From CAYUVF01 sp964448045 (GTDB lineage: Bacteria; Bacteroidota; Rhodothermia; Rhodothermales; Salinibacteraceae): a stretch of DNA of 62,030 nucleotides. Positions 35,501 to 43,703 of this stretch are shown here, in pieces (position 1 is the first letter of the stretch; the number at the start of each line of letters is the position of its first letter). The stretch is taken from contig CAYUVF010000020.1 of NCBI GenBank assembly GCA_964448045.1, positions 1-62,030 of the forward strand, read 5' to 3'. Position numbers and translations under genes: made by a program. The notes beneath the pieces were generated by a model. It saw nothing but the letters and a program-made list of their open reading frames with translations. It ran no database searches and was not told the origin of the DNA.

Positions 35501-35887
35501 CGCCTCGGGCCGCTCGCGGAGGAGCCGGGCGCAGAATGCGTGGATCGTGCCGATAAAGCCACGCGGCACCTCGTCGAGTGCAGCCTGCAAGCACTCGGCC
35601 TCTTCTCCTTCGGCGTGGCGCGCGGCCCGTTGCAGCTCGGCGTAGAAGCGTTCCTGCATCTCGCCGGCCGCCTTGCGCGTGAAGGTGATGGCCACCATAT
35701 CCTCGACGCGCACGCCGGTCCGCACGAGCGCAACCATGCGGGCGACGAGCGCCGTGGTTTTGCCCGACCCGGCGGCAGCCCGCACTACAAAATTTTTGTC
35801 ACGCTCAAACGCGCTCAGATCGGCCAGTCCGTCCTCGGTCCACGGACCAATGCGCTGGCGAATGGGCTGATCGGGAAGGGGAGTCAT
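32555..35887 (-). CDS. addA: AddA-like UvrD-family helicase with C-terminal PD-(D/E)XK nuclease
   Basis: The product is 1110 aa from the ATG at 35887; a GTG at 35935 immediately after the AddB stop is possible. The SF1A helicase has Walker A AAAGSGKTTAL near residue 50, motif II ILVDEFQDTDPIQ, a DDKQSIYGFRRAD motif and LMNVHKAKGLQANVVFL. The C-terminal RecB-type nuclease has FGTAMHELFE and RGVIDLLYL then WTLIDFKTD. It probably forms an AddAB/RecBCD-type complex with the next-upstream gene for double-strand-break processing; such complexes also generate prespacer DNA. Confidence 0.88.
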   Translation of the reverse strand: MTPLPDQPIRQRIGPWTEDGLADLSAFERDKNFVVRAAAGSGKTTALVARMVALVRTGVRVEDMVAITFTRKAAGEMQERFYAELQRAARHAEGEEAECLQAALDEVPRGFIGTIHAFCARLLRERPEAAGVPRDFSAGIEDRDKEELRRRVWRRYVQEAWDERHRLARDLVDAGVELDELEAFFGRLCTFPDLTPYTNGPAAPPDFSDAMAAARDLVHTWRPTIPDPLDGNPDGVIKGLRRAQNMQRHLDLTRPAEQAEFLEAFEGMLKNDEQAHVTLARWPDRDDAYALRDDIVPALVTETVRPALQQWRAYVHGRIARFVEPAVDAFRRERWTRGQLTFGDLLHATAELLRTSPDARQHFQQQYERILVDEFQDTDPIQAQILFYLTGRRHGETDWTATDPEPGRLFIVGDDKQSIYGFRRADMRVFDRVRRLIDAQPKGEAVDLRTNFRSLPEICDWCDRAFSELFVAAATETDQAEYVPFAAANDAVKAWPAIRQLTTEKKYRNKAASIVDDEAARIAQYIADACARDAPLLERDGEALIPGTPGDFMILTRTKARLATYAEALAERGVPYTIAGGQDARDSEELRGLVDLLACVFRPDDPVARVAYLRGPLVGLGDDELYAYRQAGGSFDRIPSHLPNSVRADPHSDLADRLEAAFRWIRQARDLLEAHRPSAAIGRLVDEIGLIGRSLQDGPLASLQAGRLLRVLTEVRHLDAQGHTGYAIWQELERIVRGDVDLDGMTLETGEADSVRLMNVHKAKGLQANVVFLADPYQSRYPPEPTGYVDREAGAYVRPVFNYGTYRRSLQYAPQEWAERFKPAAVREQAAEEHRLQYVAATRAQRLLIVSRYAPKSGSGFWADLYPALDAHGAPEVEIPAAEAAAPAPVPMPDVEGRAQRRREQLRTCEAPAHQVRTVTGGEKPSELVGTAESGYGRSFGTAMHELFEIRIRERHAGKPLGADLIKRVLADHVRADEQAKSVRRARRMLDGWTESRCWSEVLGAERVLAELPVARYLNASEPTLERGVIDLLYLHEGNWTLIDFKTDAADSEAAPDALRERYASQVRAYAVQWRQATGHAIDEAGLWWADRGQWVPVQTDAHQELDPSS

Positions 35888-35935
35888 TACAAACGAAGGG
35901 GATTGCTCGAATAGCGAACAGACAGGAAACGACAC

Positions 35936-38926
35936 CTACCGAAGATGCGGCGGCGTTGGGCGGTCATCGGGCCACGGTTTTGCTCGCAACGCATCGGAGC
36001 GCTGACCGCGTGGATCGAGGCGTTGAAAATCGTGCGACCAGGCGTAGCCGTCCGGGTTCATCGGGAACGAGCCGGTCCGGGCCATCGCGATGAGATGCGC
36101 GAGAATCGCCTGAACCGCGTCCCGATAGGGCGCAGGCGAGAACGCGATGCGCCGGCCCATCTCCCTGGTGCTCGTAAAAAAGTAGCCGGCCTGCCGCACC
36201 GTCGCCCCGGCGAGCGCCTCCAGCGCATAAGCGTAGAGGGCCCACTGGATCGTTTGGCCACCCTGAAGCGGGTCGGTCTCATCGTAGCGATAGCTGCTAC
36301 CCGACTTGTAATCCCAGATCGAATACGAGCCATCTGCGTGCCAGTCGATGCGGTCGATCCGCCCCCGCAGTTTAAGCGACGTCTCCCCAATCGCGATCGA
36401 CGCCGCCGCTTCCGCATCCTGCTCCATGCGGCGATGCGCGGGCAACCCGAAGCCCCACTCGAACGCGTGCGGCGTGCCCTCGTCGCGAACCTGCTCGGCG
36501 CGGAGAAAGACGAGCGCGTCGGCTTCGAGGGAGCGGCGCGTGGCGTCTTCGATGAAGCCGTTGGGCGGGGCCATCAGCGCCTTCTCCTCGTCGATCCGCG
36601 TGTGGAGCACGTCTCGAAGCGTGCGTGCTTCCTCCTCGTCGCCGGTTGGATTGGGCTGTTCCTGCATGAAACGGCGGAACGTGTCGTGAAGCACCTGCCC
36701 GCGCTGCCGGGCATCCAGCCAAGCGGTGTCGTCGAGGGCGGGCTCCTCCAGCGCGCGGACGCCCAGCACGTCCTGCAGGAAGTAGAGGTAGGGCGTCCGC
36801 GCCAGCCGCTCGATGCGGCTCGCCGAGACGGGACGCCCCTCCGCGCCGAGGCGCAGTGCGGGATAGGGCGCGTCGGGCAGCACGCCATCGAACCGGGTGT
36901 ACCGATCGCTCGCCCGCTGTCGCGCCGCTTCCAATCCGCGTGCGAGATTGGGGTGCGCCTCGCCAAACCGGTCGACTGGCTCCTCCGATGGATCAGTATA
37001 TGCGGCCAGCCAATCCTCCCGCGGGGCCAGTGTGGCGGATTCAGCCCGCAGTGCGTTGGGGCCCTGCAGGGGTTCCTGTCCCGTCGACCAGCGCAGAAAG
37101 AGCGGGGCCGGATGACAGGGCTCGCCTTCCCGGGGGTCGTACCGGCGAGCATAGAGCGTCACGTCACCCTCGTGCCGGCGCAGGGCCTGCTGCACCAGCC
37201 AACTGGTGGCCTGAAGATCATCACGCAGCGTGGGCAGCGCACGGCCGATGGATTTGCTCATGGTCTTCCGCTCGCTCTTGGCGATAGCAAGGGTACCCGA
37301 CGTTTCGGTGCGACTCACCGTCTCGGCATCCAGCCCGACGACGTGGAGAGAGCGTCGCCGCGCGTATCCGGCACTTTCCAGCGGAACGACGTGGAGATGG
37401 CCCGGCTTCGGGCGTTCGGCCCGCACGTACCCGTTCAGGAGATGCTCCCGGATAAACGTGGCCCAGCGGTTTGGAGGCAAACGCATCGTGGAATTCCCTT
37501 CCTCCATCCCGCGAAGCTCGTCCAACAACCGCGTGCGCGCCACCTGATCGATCGTCGGCTCCTCATCGTCATCGGCTTCCTCGATCGGGCCATACTGCTC
37601 CACAAAGCAGCGGCACCGCGCCGCCATGGCGCCCAGCGTCAAACGACCTTCGGGGACCGCCTCCAGGAGCGGGTCGATGGCGCATTTGAGCTGCTTCCAC
37701 GATCCATGATCTGCCTGGATGCGTTGAGCGGGACCATCCGTCTCACCCATCCGCTCGGCTTTGCGGCGTAGCGTTTCGATCATGCGGGTGAATGCGTCGC
37801 GATAGCCCGCTACACTGCGATCGTAGCGAAGCGAAGCAAGCTGCGTGGCCGCCTGATGGGGAGGCAGTTGGGGCACGACGCGGTCGAGCCGAAGGTGTCT
37901 GCTGCGAAGAAGCTCAACGAGCCCCGCGGGTTCCAGTCCGCTTCCGATCCAATCGAGCCACCCGGCGAGGCTTTGCCCGGGTCGAGTTGCCGCCACGGCG
38001 CGCCCGACGCTCCGTGTGATCGGTACGCCTACCTCGTCGCTGATGCTATCGATGAGGGCGAGGTACGGATCTGCGTGCACGTAGGCCAGCTCCGCCGCAT
38101 CAAAGGGAATGCCTTCCTCCAGAAGATCCCGGAGCGCGGATCGGACTTCTTCCTCGGCCCCAAGGGCTACGCAGGTATCCGGAGCCGGCGATGCCGACAC
38201 GGAGCCCTTGGACGCCTCTGCAGGCACGCTCTTAAATTGCACGGCCGCGCGTCCGGCTGGTGCGGGTCCCGAGTCTGAGGAGGCCCCAATACGAACGAAG
38301 TCGTGGCCCATCACCCGGAGAGTCTGCAAAAATCGGCTGATTCGCTCAGGCACCTTCACCTCATCAAACACCGCATAGACCGTGTTCGAGAAGGCGGATT
38401 CATGCGACTCGGCGTATGCTGTCGCCATGTCGAATACGTGCGCGGAATCTGCCCATGAGGTGACCTCAAGCTGCTCCACAAACGCACCGTACGCCGCCGC
38501 ACGGGCTTCTGATACTGGCCGACTGCCAGCGGCGTGGCGATACACCTCCGGGGCAACCCCTTCGAGCCGAAGCGTTCGAACCAAGTGGTAGAGCGAGCGT
38601 GCTGCCCCCGAGGAGAGCTGCGACCGGCCCTCTACGAAAAGCGGTGTTTTGGTCGCATCGGGGAGACCATCGACCATCTCCAATGCCAGCATGCTGCCCT
38701 CGACCGCCCCTAATATCCGCTTCCCATCCGCTCTGAGTCGGCTCTCCACCAACTGCCTGGCATATTCAAGCGGCGTGATGCAACGGAGCCCCGCCCAACC
38801 GCCCGTCCGCGTGGCGAGAGCATCCTCCAACGCATAACCGTACTGGACGGCCGAGACGAAGACGATTTTTCGCCGATCCGGATAGCGCTCGACCAGCGAT
38901 TGCAGTTGGGCGTGGGGAGACGACAT
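35936..38926 (-). CDS. addB: AddB-like subunit with C-terminal PD-(D/E)XK nuclease
   Basis: The product is 996 aa. The N-terminus (RRKIVFVSAVQYGYALEDAL, then ITPLEYARQLVESRL) shows no classical P-loop, as in degenerate AddB helicase domains. The C-terminal nuclease has QRGQVLHDTFRRFMQEQ, LRGRIDRIDW and YSIWDYKSGSS, the RecB-type active site. I see no cysteine cluster flanking the nuclease, so the iron-sulphur staple of Bacillus AddB seems absent. The addA-like gene follows with little or no gap. The 206 bases upstream hold nothing I can support. Confidence 0.83.
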   Translation of the reverse strand: MSSPHAQLQSLVERYPDRRKIVFVSAVQYGYALEDALATRTGGWAGLRCITPLEYARQLVESRLRADGKRILGAVEGSMLALEMVDGLPDATKTPLFVEGRSQLSSGAARSLYHLVRTLRLEGVAPEVYRHAAGSRPVSEARAAAYGAFVEQLEVTSWADSAHVFDMATAYAESHESAFSNTVYAVFDEVKVPERISRFLQTLRVMGHDFVRIGASSDSGPAPAGRAAVQFKSVPAEASKGSVSASPAPDTCVALGAEEEVRSALRDLLEEGIPFDAAELAYVHADPYLALIDSISDEVGVPITRSVGRAVAATRPGQSLAGWLDWIGSGLEPAGLVELLRSRHLRLDRVVPQLPPHQAATQLASLRYDRSVAGYRDAFTRMIETLRRKAERMGETDGPAQRIQADHGSWKQLKCAIDPLLEAVPEGRLTLGAMAARCRCFVEQYGPIEEADDDEEPTIDQVARTRLLDELRGMEEGNSTMRLPPNRWATFIREHLLNGYVRAERPKPGHLHVVPLESAGYARRRSLHVVGLDAETVSRTETSGTLAIAKSERKTMSKSIGRALPTLRDDLQATSWLVQQALRRHEGDVTLYARRYDPREGEPCHPAPLFLRWSTGQEPLQGPNALRAESATLAPREDWLAAYTDPSEEPVDRFGEAHPNLARGLEAARQRASDRYTRFDGVLPDAPYPALRLGAEGRPVSASRIERLARTPYLYFLQDVLGVRALEEPALDDTAWLDARQRGQVLHDTFRRFMQEQPNPTGDEEEARTLRDVLHTRIDEEKALMAPPNGFIEDATRRSLEADALVFLRAEQVRDEGTPHAFEWGFGLPAHRRMEQDAEAAASIAIGETSLKLRGRIDRIDWHADGSYSIWDYKSGSSYRYDETDPLQGGQTIQWALYAYALEALAGATVRQAGYFFTSTREMGRRIAFSPAPYRDAVQAILAHLIAMARTGSFPMNPDGYAWSHDFQRLDPRGQRSDALRAKPWPDDRPTPPHLR

Positions 38927-39132
38927 GGGGGGAGATCAATCTGCCAAGAGCGCAGGCGAACCTGACGGGAGCAACGCATTATTTACGATCCACGGGCGCA
39001 CAGAGTGTCACGAGGGAGGAGCAGAGTAGACAGCGGGGGCGTGGGGTCTGGCGTACGTGCCAGTCGTGCCGAAAACAACCTCATCACCTGAAGCTCTCGC
39101 GCATGCCCTGTCCCTCTCTCCCCCCGCACCTC

Positions 39133-40401
39133 TCACTCCGCGAACTGGCGAAAGAGCGCCGTCGTGTTATGCCCGCCGAAGCCAAAGGCGTTGTTTGCCG
39201 CCGCGTTGACCTCCATCTCGACGGGCTGATGGGGCGTGACGTCGAGATCGCACGCGGGATCGGGCGTGTCGACGTTGATGGTGGGCGGCACGGCGCCTCG
39301 CTCGATGGCGAGAATGCTGGCGATCGCTTCGATCGCACCCGCGGCGCCCAGCAGATGGCCCGTCATGCTTTTGGTTGATGACACCTTGACGTGCTCAGCG
39401 TGTGCCCCCAGCGCGGTTCGGATCGCCGTGATCTCGATGGGATCGCCCGTCGGCGTGCTGGTGGCGTGGGCGTTGACGTAGTCGATGGCATCGGCGGAGA
39501 GGCCGCCGGCGGCGGCGAGCGCGCGCTCGATGGCCAGCACGATGCCCTTGCCATCCGGCTCCGGGGCGGCATAGTGATACGCATCGGCGGAGGCGCCAAA
39601 ACCTGCGACCTCGGCGTAGACGTCGGCACCGCGCTCCAGGGCGTGCTCATAGGTTTCGAGCACAAGCATCCCGGCGCCTTCGCCCGCCACGAAGCCGTCG
39701 CGGTCCGCATCGAACGGACGGCTGGCTTGTTCGGGGGCGTCGTTGCGGGTGGAGAGGGCGCGCATCGCCGCGAAGCCGCCAATGGTAAGCGGCGTGATCG
39801 GCGCCTCGGTGCCGCCGCAGAGGACGACGTCAGCCTGCCCACTGCGCAGCGCATCCATCGCATCGCCAATGGCGTGATTGCCCGAGGCACAGGCGGAGAC
39901 GACGCAGTGGTTCGGGCCGCGGAGGCCGAACTCCATCGCGATGATGCCCGCCGCCATGTTCGGGATCATCATCGGCACGAGGAAGGGAGAAATGCGATCG
40001 GGGCCCTGCTCGACGAGCGTCCGCGCCTGCTCCTCGAACAGTCCCACGCCGCCCATTCCGGTGCCCACGATGACGCCCATCCGGTCTTTCTGCTCGCGGT
40101 TGAGCGCCGACGGATCCAGCCCGGCATCATCGAGGGCCTGCCGGGCCGCGGCGAGGGCGTACTGGCTGTACGGATCGAAGCGCGACGCCTGCTTCCGATC
40201 CATAAAATCACGCGGATCGAAGTCAGGCAGTTCGCAGGCGATCTTCGTCTTGAAGTCGCCGGTATCGAATCGGGTGATGGGCCCGGCCCCGCTTGCGCCT
40301 TGCATCAGCGCCGACCAAAAGGCGTCGACCGAGAGGCCGATGGGCGTAACGGCGCCCAGTCCAGTAACCAGAATACGCGACGAGTGAGAGGGAGTCATCA
40401 T
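39133..40401 (-). CDS. fabF: Beta-ketoacyl-ACP synthase II
   Basis: The product is 422 aa. The catalytic triad is Cys in VVSACASGNHAIG, His in VNAHATSTPTGD and His in KSMTGHLLGAAGA, with the terminal NNAFGFGGHN motif. The start SSRILVTGLGAVTPIGLSVD is typical of FabF. It elongates acyl-ACP in fatty-acid synthesis by condensing malonyl-ACP. It is last in a run of minus-strand acyl metabolism genes, about 90 nt after the acyl-CoA dehydrogenase, and need not share its pathway. Confidence 0.93.
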   Translation of the reverse strand: MMTPSHSSRILVTGLGAVTPIGLSVDAFWSALMQGASGAGPITRFDTGDFKTKIACELPDFDPRDFMDRKQASRFDPYSQYALAAARQALDDAGLDPSALNREQKDRMGVIVGTGMGGVGLFEEQARTLVEQGPDRISPFLVPMMIPNMAAGIIAMEFGLRGPNHCVVSACASGNHAIGDAMDALRSGQADVVLCGGTEAPITPLTIGGFAAMRALSTRNDAPEQASRPFDADRDGFVAGEGAGMLVLETYEHALERGADVYAEVAGFGASADAYHYAAPEPDGKGIVLAIERALAAAGGLSADAIDYVNAHATSTPTGDPIEITAIRTALGAHAEHVKVSSTKSMTGHLLGAAGAIEAIASILAIERGAVPPTINVDTPDPACDLDVTPHQPVEMEVNAAANNAFGFGGHNTTALFRQFAE

Positions 40402-40490
40402 GAACTACGGCGGGTCGAATCGAGAAGAATCGGTGCGCCTTTCGTACGCGACACCCCCGGTGCCGTTGCGCGCCCCTCAGCCGGGCCGGT

Positions 40491-41729
40491 TCATTCGGTC
40501 GTCGCGGGCGCCTGCTGCCCCACGTTGTTGCCGAGCGGCACGAACGACTGGATGCCGGTGATTTCGCGGCCGAGGATGAGCCCGTGAATGTCGTAGGTGC
40601 CCTCGTAGGTGTTGACGCTTTCGAGATTGACCATGTGGTGGATCACGCGGTACTCGCCCGTGATGCCGTTGCCGCCCAGCATGTCGCGCGCGGTGCGGGC
40701 GATCTCCAGCGCCGTGCCGCAGTTGTTGCGCTTGGCGAGCGACACCATCGCGGGGACGGCCTTGCCGGCATCTTTGAGCTCACCGAGGCGGTGGGCCAGA
40801 AGCTGCATCTGCGTGATGTCGGTGACCATGTTGGCCAGCTTCGTCTGGATGAGCTGCGTCGACGCCAGCGCATGGCCGAATTGGTGGCGCTCCATCACGT
40901 AGTCGCGCGCTCGCTGGTAGCAGTTCTCCGCCGCGCCGCACGCGCCGAAGGCAATCCCGAAGCGCGCGTTGTTGAGACACGAAAACGGCCCCTTCAGGCC
41001 GCGGACTTCGGGGAAGACGTTTTCGTCGGGCACGAACACGTCGTCGAGGACGATCTCGCCGGTGATGGAAGCACGGAGCGACATCTTGTTATGCGTGATC
41101 GGCGTCGAGAGGCCGTCCATCCCGCGCTCGACGAGAAAGCCGCGAATGACGCCTTCGTCACCCGGATTCTCCTTCGCCTTGGCCCACACGACGCACACGT
41201 CGGCGATCGTCGAGTTCGTAATCCACATCTTGGCCCCGTTGAGCACCCAGCCGCCATCGACGCGCTCGGCCGTCGTTTCCATCGAGCCCGGATCCGAGCC
41301 GTGATCGGGCTCGGTGAGCCCAAAGCAGCCGATGAGCTCGGCCGAGGCGAGCTTCGGCAGGAAGCGCTCCTTCTGCTCCTCGGTGCCGAACGCGTAAATG
41401 GGGTACATGACGAGCGAGGACTGTACCGAGGCCATCGACCGGTAGGCCGAGTCGACACGCTCCAGCTCCCGCGCGATCAGTCCGTACGCCATGTAGCTGG
41501 TTCCCGAGCCGCCGTACTCGGGCGGAATCGTGGCGCCGAGCAAGCCGAGCTCGGCCATCTCTTTCGGGATCTCCTCGTGGAAGACCTCGTCTTGATTGCC
41601 TTCGAGCGCGCGCGGCTCCAGCTTGGTCTGCGCGTACTCCCGCGCCGATTCCATGATGAGCCGCTCCTCCTCGCTCAGCTTCGACTCAAAGAGGAACACG
41701 TCGTCGGCGTTAAACGGAAACTTGGACAT
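40491..41729 (-). CDS. gcdH: Acyl-CoA dehydrogenase, glutaryl-CoA dehydrogenase type
   Basis: The product is 412 aa. The substrate/FAD domain carries CFGLTEPDHGSDP and KMWITNSTIADV, and the C-terminus has the catalytic-base segment NTYEGTYDIHGLILGREITG, as in GcdH. The N-terminal LEPRALEGNQDEVFH and LGLLGATIPPEYGG also fit. GcdH oxidises and decarboxylates glutaryl-CoA to crotonyl-CoA and passes electrons to ETF. Genes for ETF and an ETF-QO-like oxidase lie just upstream, completing the electron path. Substrate specificity is inferred from motifs, not proven. Confidence 0.87.
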   Translation of the reverse strand: MSKFPFNADDVFLFESKLSEEERLIMESAREYAQTKLEPRALEGNQDEVFHEEIPKEMAELGLLGATIPPEYGGSGTSYMAYGLIARELERVDSAYRSMASVQSSLVMYPIYAFGTEEQKERFLPKLASAELIGCFGLTEPDHGSDPGSMETTAERVDGGWVLNGAKMWITNSTIADVCVVWAKAKENPGDEGVIRGFLVERGMDGLSTPITHNKMSLRASITGEIVLDDVFVPDENVFPEVRGLKGPFSCLNNARFGIAFGACGAAENCYQRARDYVMERHQFGHALASTQLIQTKLANMVTDITQMQLLAHRLGELKDAGKAVPAMVSLAKRNNCGTALEIARTARDMLGGNGITGEYRVIHHMVNLESVNTYEGTYDIHGLILGREITGIQSFVPLGNNVGQQAPATTE

Positions 41730-41829
41730 AACGATTTACGAAGTTCAATTTCCGAATTGCGAATGGTATAGCGTACTTTTCGGCGAGGTGGATCAATCGA
41801 AATTCGAAATTCCCAATTCGCCACTCCCC

Positions 41830-42135
41830 TCACCCGTAGTTCCACGTGACGCCGCGGCCCTCTTCGGGGTCCGGGTAGTTCCACGAGACGGCGCCCTGGT
41901 CGCAGGCGTACATGCAGGTGCCACACTCGATGCAGTCCTCGACCTGAAAATAGACCTGCCCCTCATCGTCGATCTTGTAGCAATCCGCCGGGCAAACGTA
42001 CGTCGTGCACTGGTGCGGGCAGGTGCTGTTGCAGATGTCGGTGTCGACCTCGATGTGCGGCTCAATTTCGCTCCGCTCCTGATTGCGGTACGCGATAAGG
42101 CCGAGGCGTTCGGCAAGGCTGAGATCACTATCCAT
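41830..42135 (-). CDS. fixX: FixX-like ferredoxin
   Basis: The product is 101 aa. It has cysteine motifs CNSTCPHQCTTYVCPADC and VEDCIECGTCMYACDQGAVSW, the FixX/ETF-QO ferredoxin pattern that binds one 4Fe-4S cluster in the second motif. It ends in NYPDPEEGRGVTWNYG, as FixX proteins do. It partners the FixC-like flavoprotein upstream to pass electrons from ETF to quinone. In other bacteria the two are fused as ETF-QO. Confidence 0.88.
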   Translation of the reverse strand: MDSDLSLAERLGLIAYRNQERSEIEPHIEVDTDICNSTCPHQCTTYVCPADCYKIDDEGQVYFQVEDCIECGTCMYACDQGAVSWNYPDPEEGRGVTWNYG

Positions 42136-42208
42136 AACGGGTGCGGCTTAACGTGTGTGATGCAGCAATTCCTTCCGGACTGTTAACGGCTGTGAGTCTT
42201 GGATAGAA

Positions 42209-42290
42209 GTCATTCCCGACCCTGATCGGGAATCCAGAATATACTGATGTAGGCGGTTTCCTCTGGATCCCCGATCGAGTCGGGGATGAC
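42209..42290. repeat. Inverted pair of REP-like palindromes
   Basis: Arm 1 (42209-42237) runs GTCATTCCCGAC...ATCGGGAATCCAG and arm 2 (42263-42290) is its near-exact inverse, CTGGATCCCCGATC...GGGGATGAC. Each arm is itself a small hairpin and the pair can fold as a larger one. This is the form of REP/BIME elements, between fixC and fixX. I see no other copy in the window. Confidence 0.65.
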
Positions 42291-42320
42291 TATCTTTCAT
42301 ACCATCGTTTTGCCATCTTT

Positions 42321-43661
42321 CTACAGCGCGCGGGCGGCCTGGTATCCAAGTTTAACAAGGTCCCAGTACGACGTGTGTTCGTGGATGCTCTCGCGAAACA
42401 TCGTGCGGGCTTTTTGGGCTGGCTCGTTCTCCACGCTGAAGAACTTGCGGCCGAAGTCGCACACAAGATACGGAAGCATGTCGACCATGTCCGGTGTGTG
42501 CAGCAGATGCACTGCGTCCTGGAACCGCCGCATCTCCTGCAGCACGAAGCTGCTCTCCAGCGCCGTGCGGTAGTTTTTCAGCATGGCGGCGCTGAAGTCG
42601 CCGGCTTTCGTCGCTTCGAGCACCGTTTCGGCGGCCAGCATGCCGGAGCGCATCGCGTAATCCATCCCGCGGATCGCCTTCCCCGCATTCAGCAGCAGAT
42701 TGGCCGCTTCGCCGGCGACGAGCAGCCCGTCGGCGTAGATTTCATCGGGCATCACGCGCAGGTCGCCGCTGGAGACGGCGTGCGCCGAGTACTCGAGCAC
42801 CTCGCCTCCGCGGAGCATATCGCGCACGGCCGGATGCTGCTTGAACGCGGTCAGCAGATCGTGCGGCGTTTTGTCTTTAGCCGGCGCTCCCTTTTCGCGG
42901 AGGTCTTTCATTCCGAGCACGAGCCCGACGGACACCGACGCCTCGTTCGTGTAGAGGAAGCCGCCGCCTTCCACGCCGCTCGTGGCGGCTCCGACGAATT
43001 CGTTCGTGAGGCCGCTCCGCCCATCCAACTGAAACCGATCCTCCAGCACCGAGCGGTCAAACCCGATGACTTCCTTGACGCCCACCATCATGTGGTCGGC
43101 AGGCACGTAGTCGTCCTGCAGCCCCACCTGGCGCGTCAGCAGGTTGTTGACGCCCTCGGCCAGAATCACCGTGTTGGCGTGAAACGCCTCCTCGCCCGCC
43201 CGGATGCCGATGGCCCGGCCCGCGTCGTCCTGCAGCACCTCGTCGACGCGGATGTTCGTGGCGATGAACGATTCGTACGGATGTGCGCTGTCGTCGATGG
43301 CGGCCTGCACCTGCTCGGCGAGCCAGTGGTCGAACCGCGCGCGGAGGACGCTCACGCCCATATACGGCGGTTCATCGAACTGCTCGGACTTAAAGTCGAG
43401 CGTGAAGGCGGACGTGTCGTCCAGAAAGCTGAGCCGCCGGTGGTTGATGAACCGCTCAATCGCGCCATCATCGGTCCAGTACTCGGGCACGAGCTCGGCC
43501 AGATCGCGGCCCCACAAGATGCCGCCGGAGACGTTCTTCGACCCGCTGAACTCGCCCCGCTCGATGAGCAGGAAGCGCGCGTCATTGCGCGCCAGCGTCA
43601 TCGCAGCACTCAGCCCCGCGATGCCGCCCCCGACGATGATACAGTCAAACGGTTCTTCCAT
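42321..43661 (-). CDS. fixC: FixC-like ETF:quinone oxidoreductase flavoprotein
   Basis: The product is 446 aa. The FAD Rossmann start is DCIIVGGGIAGLSAAMTLAR, followed by LLIERGEFSGSKNVSGGILW (the FixC/ETF-QO signature), GLLVAGEAANLLLNAGKAIRG and RGMDYAMRSGMLAAETVLEA. It takes electrons from the ETF encoded upstream and, with the FixX-like ferredoxin, reduces quinone at the membrane. The order etfB-etfA-fixC-fixX is that of the fix cluster. No nitrogen-fixation gene is present, so a fatty-acid or amino-acid oxidation role is more likely. Confidence 0.9.
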   Translation of the reverse strand: MEEPFDCIIVGGGIAGLSAAMTLARNDARFLLIERGEFSGSKNVSGGILWGRDLAELVPEYWTDDGAIERFINHRRLSFLDDTSAFTLDFKSEQFDEPPYMGVSVLRARFDHWLAEQVQAAIDDSAHPYESFIATNIRVDEVLQDDAGRAIGIRAGEEAFHANTVILAEGVNNLLTRQVGLQDDYVPADHMMVGVKEVIGFDRSVLEDRFQLDGRSGLTNEFVGAATSGVEGGGFLYTNEASVSVGLVLGMKDLREKGAPAKDKTPHDLLTAFKQHPAVRDMLRGGEVLEYSAHAVSSGDLRVMPDEIYADGLLVAGEAANLLLNAGKAIRGMDYAMRSGMLAAETVLEATKAGDFSAAMLKNYRTALESSFVLQEMRRFQDAVHLLHTPDMVDMLPYLVCDFGRKFFSVENEPAQKARTMFRESIHEHTSYWDLVKLGYQAARAL

Positions 43662-43703
43662 GGATTCTGGTTGTCAGCGTTTGGCAATCAGCGGTCAGAG
43701 TAC

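Noticed and set aside
33605..37771. Frames of about 600 codons antisense to addA and addB
   Set aside because: Antisense shadows in GC-rich coding DNA; no start signals or recognisable domains.
12329..38926. Genomic island integrated at tRNA-Ser
   Set aside because: The tRNA 3' end faces away from the CRISPR side, no integrase is present, and I found no duplicated tRNA 3' segment apart from similarity to the other serine tRNA.
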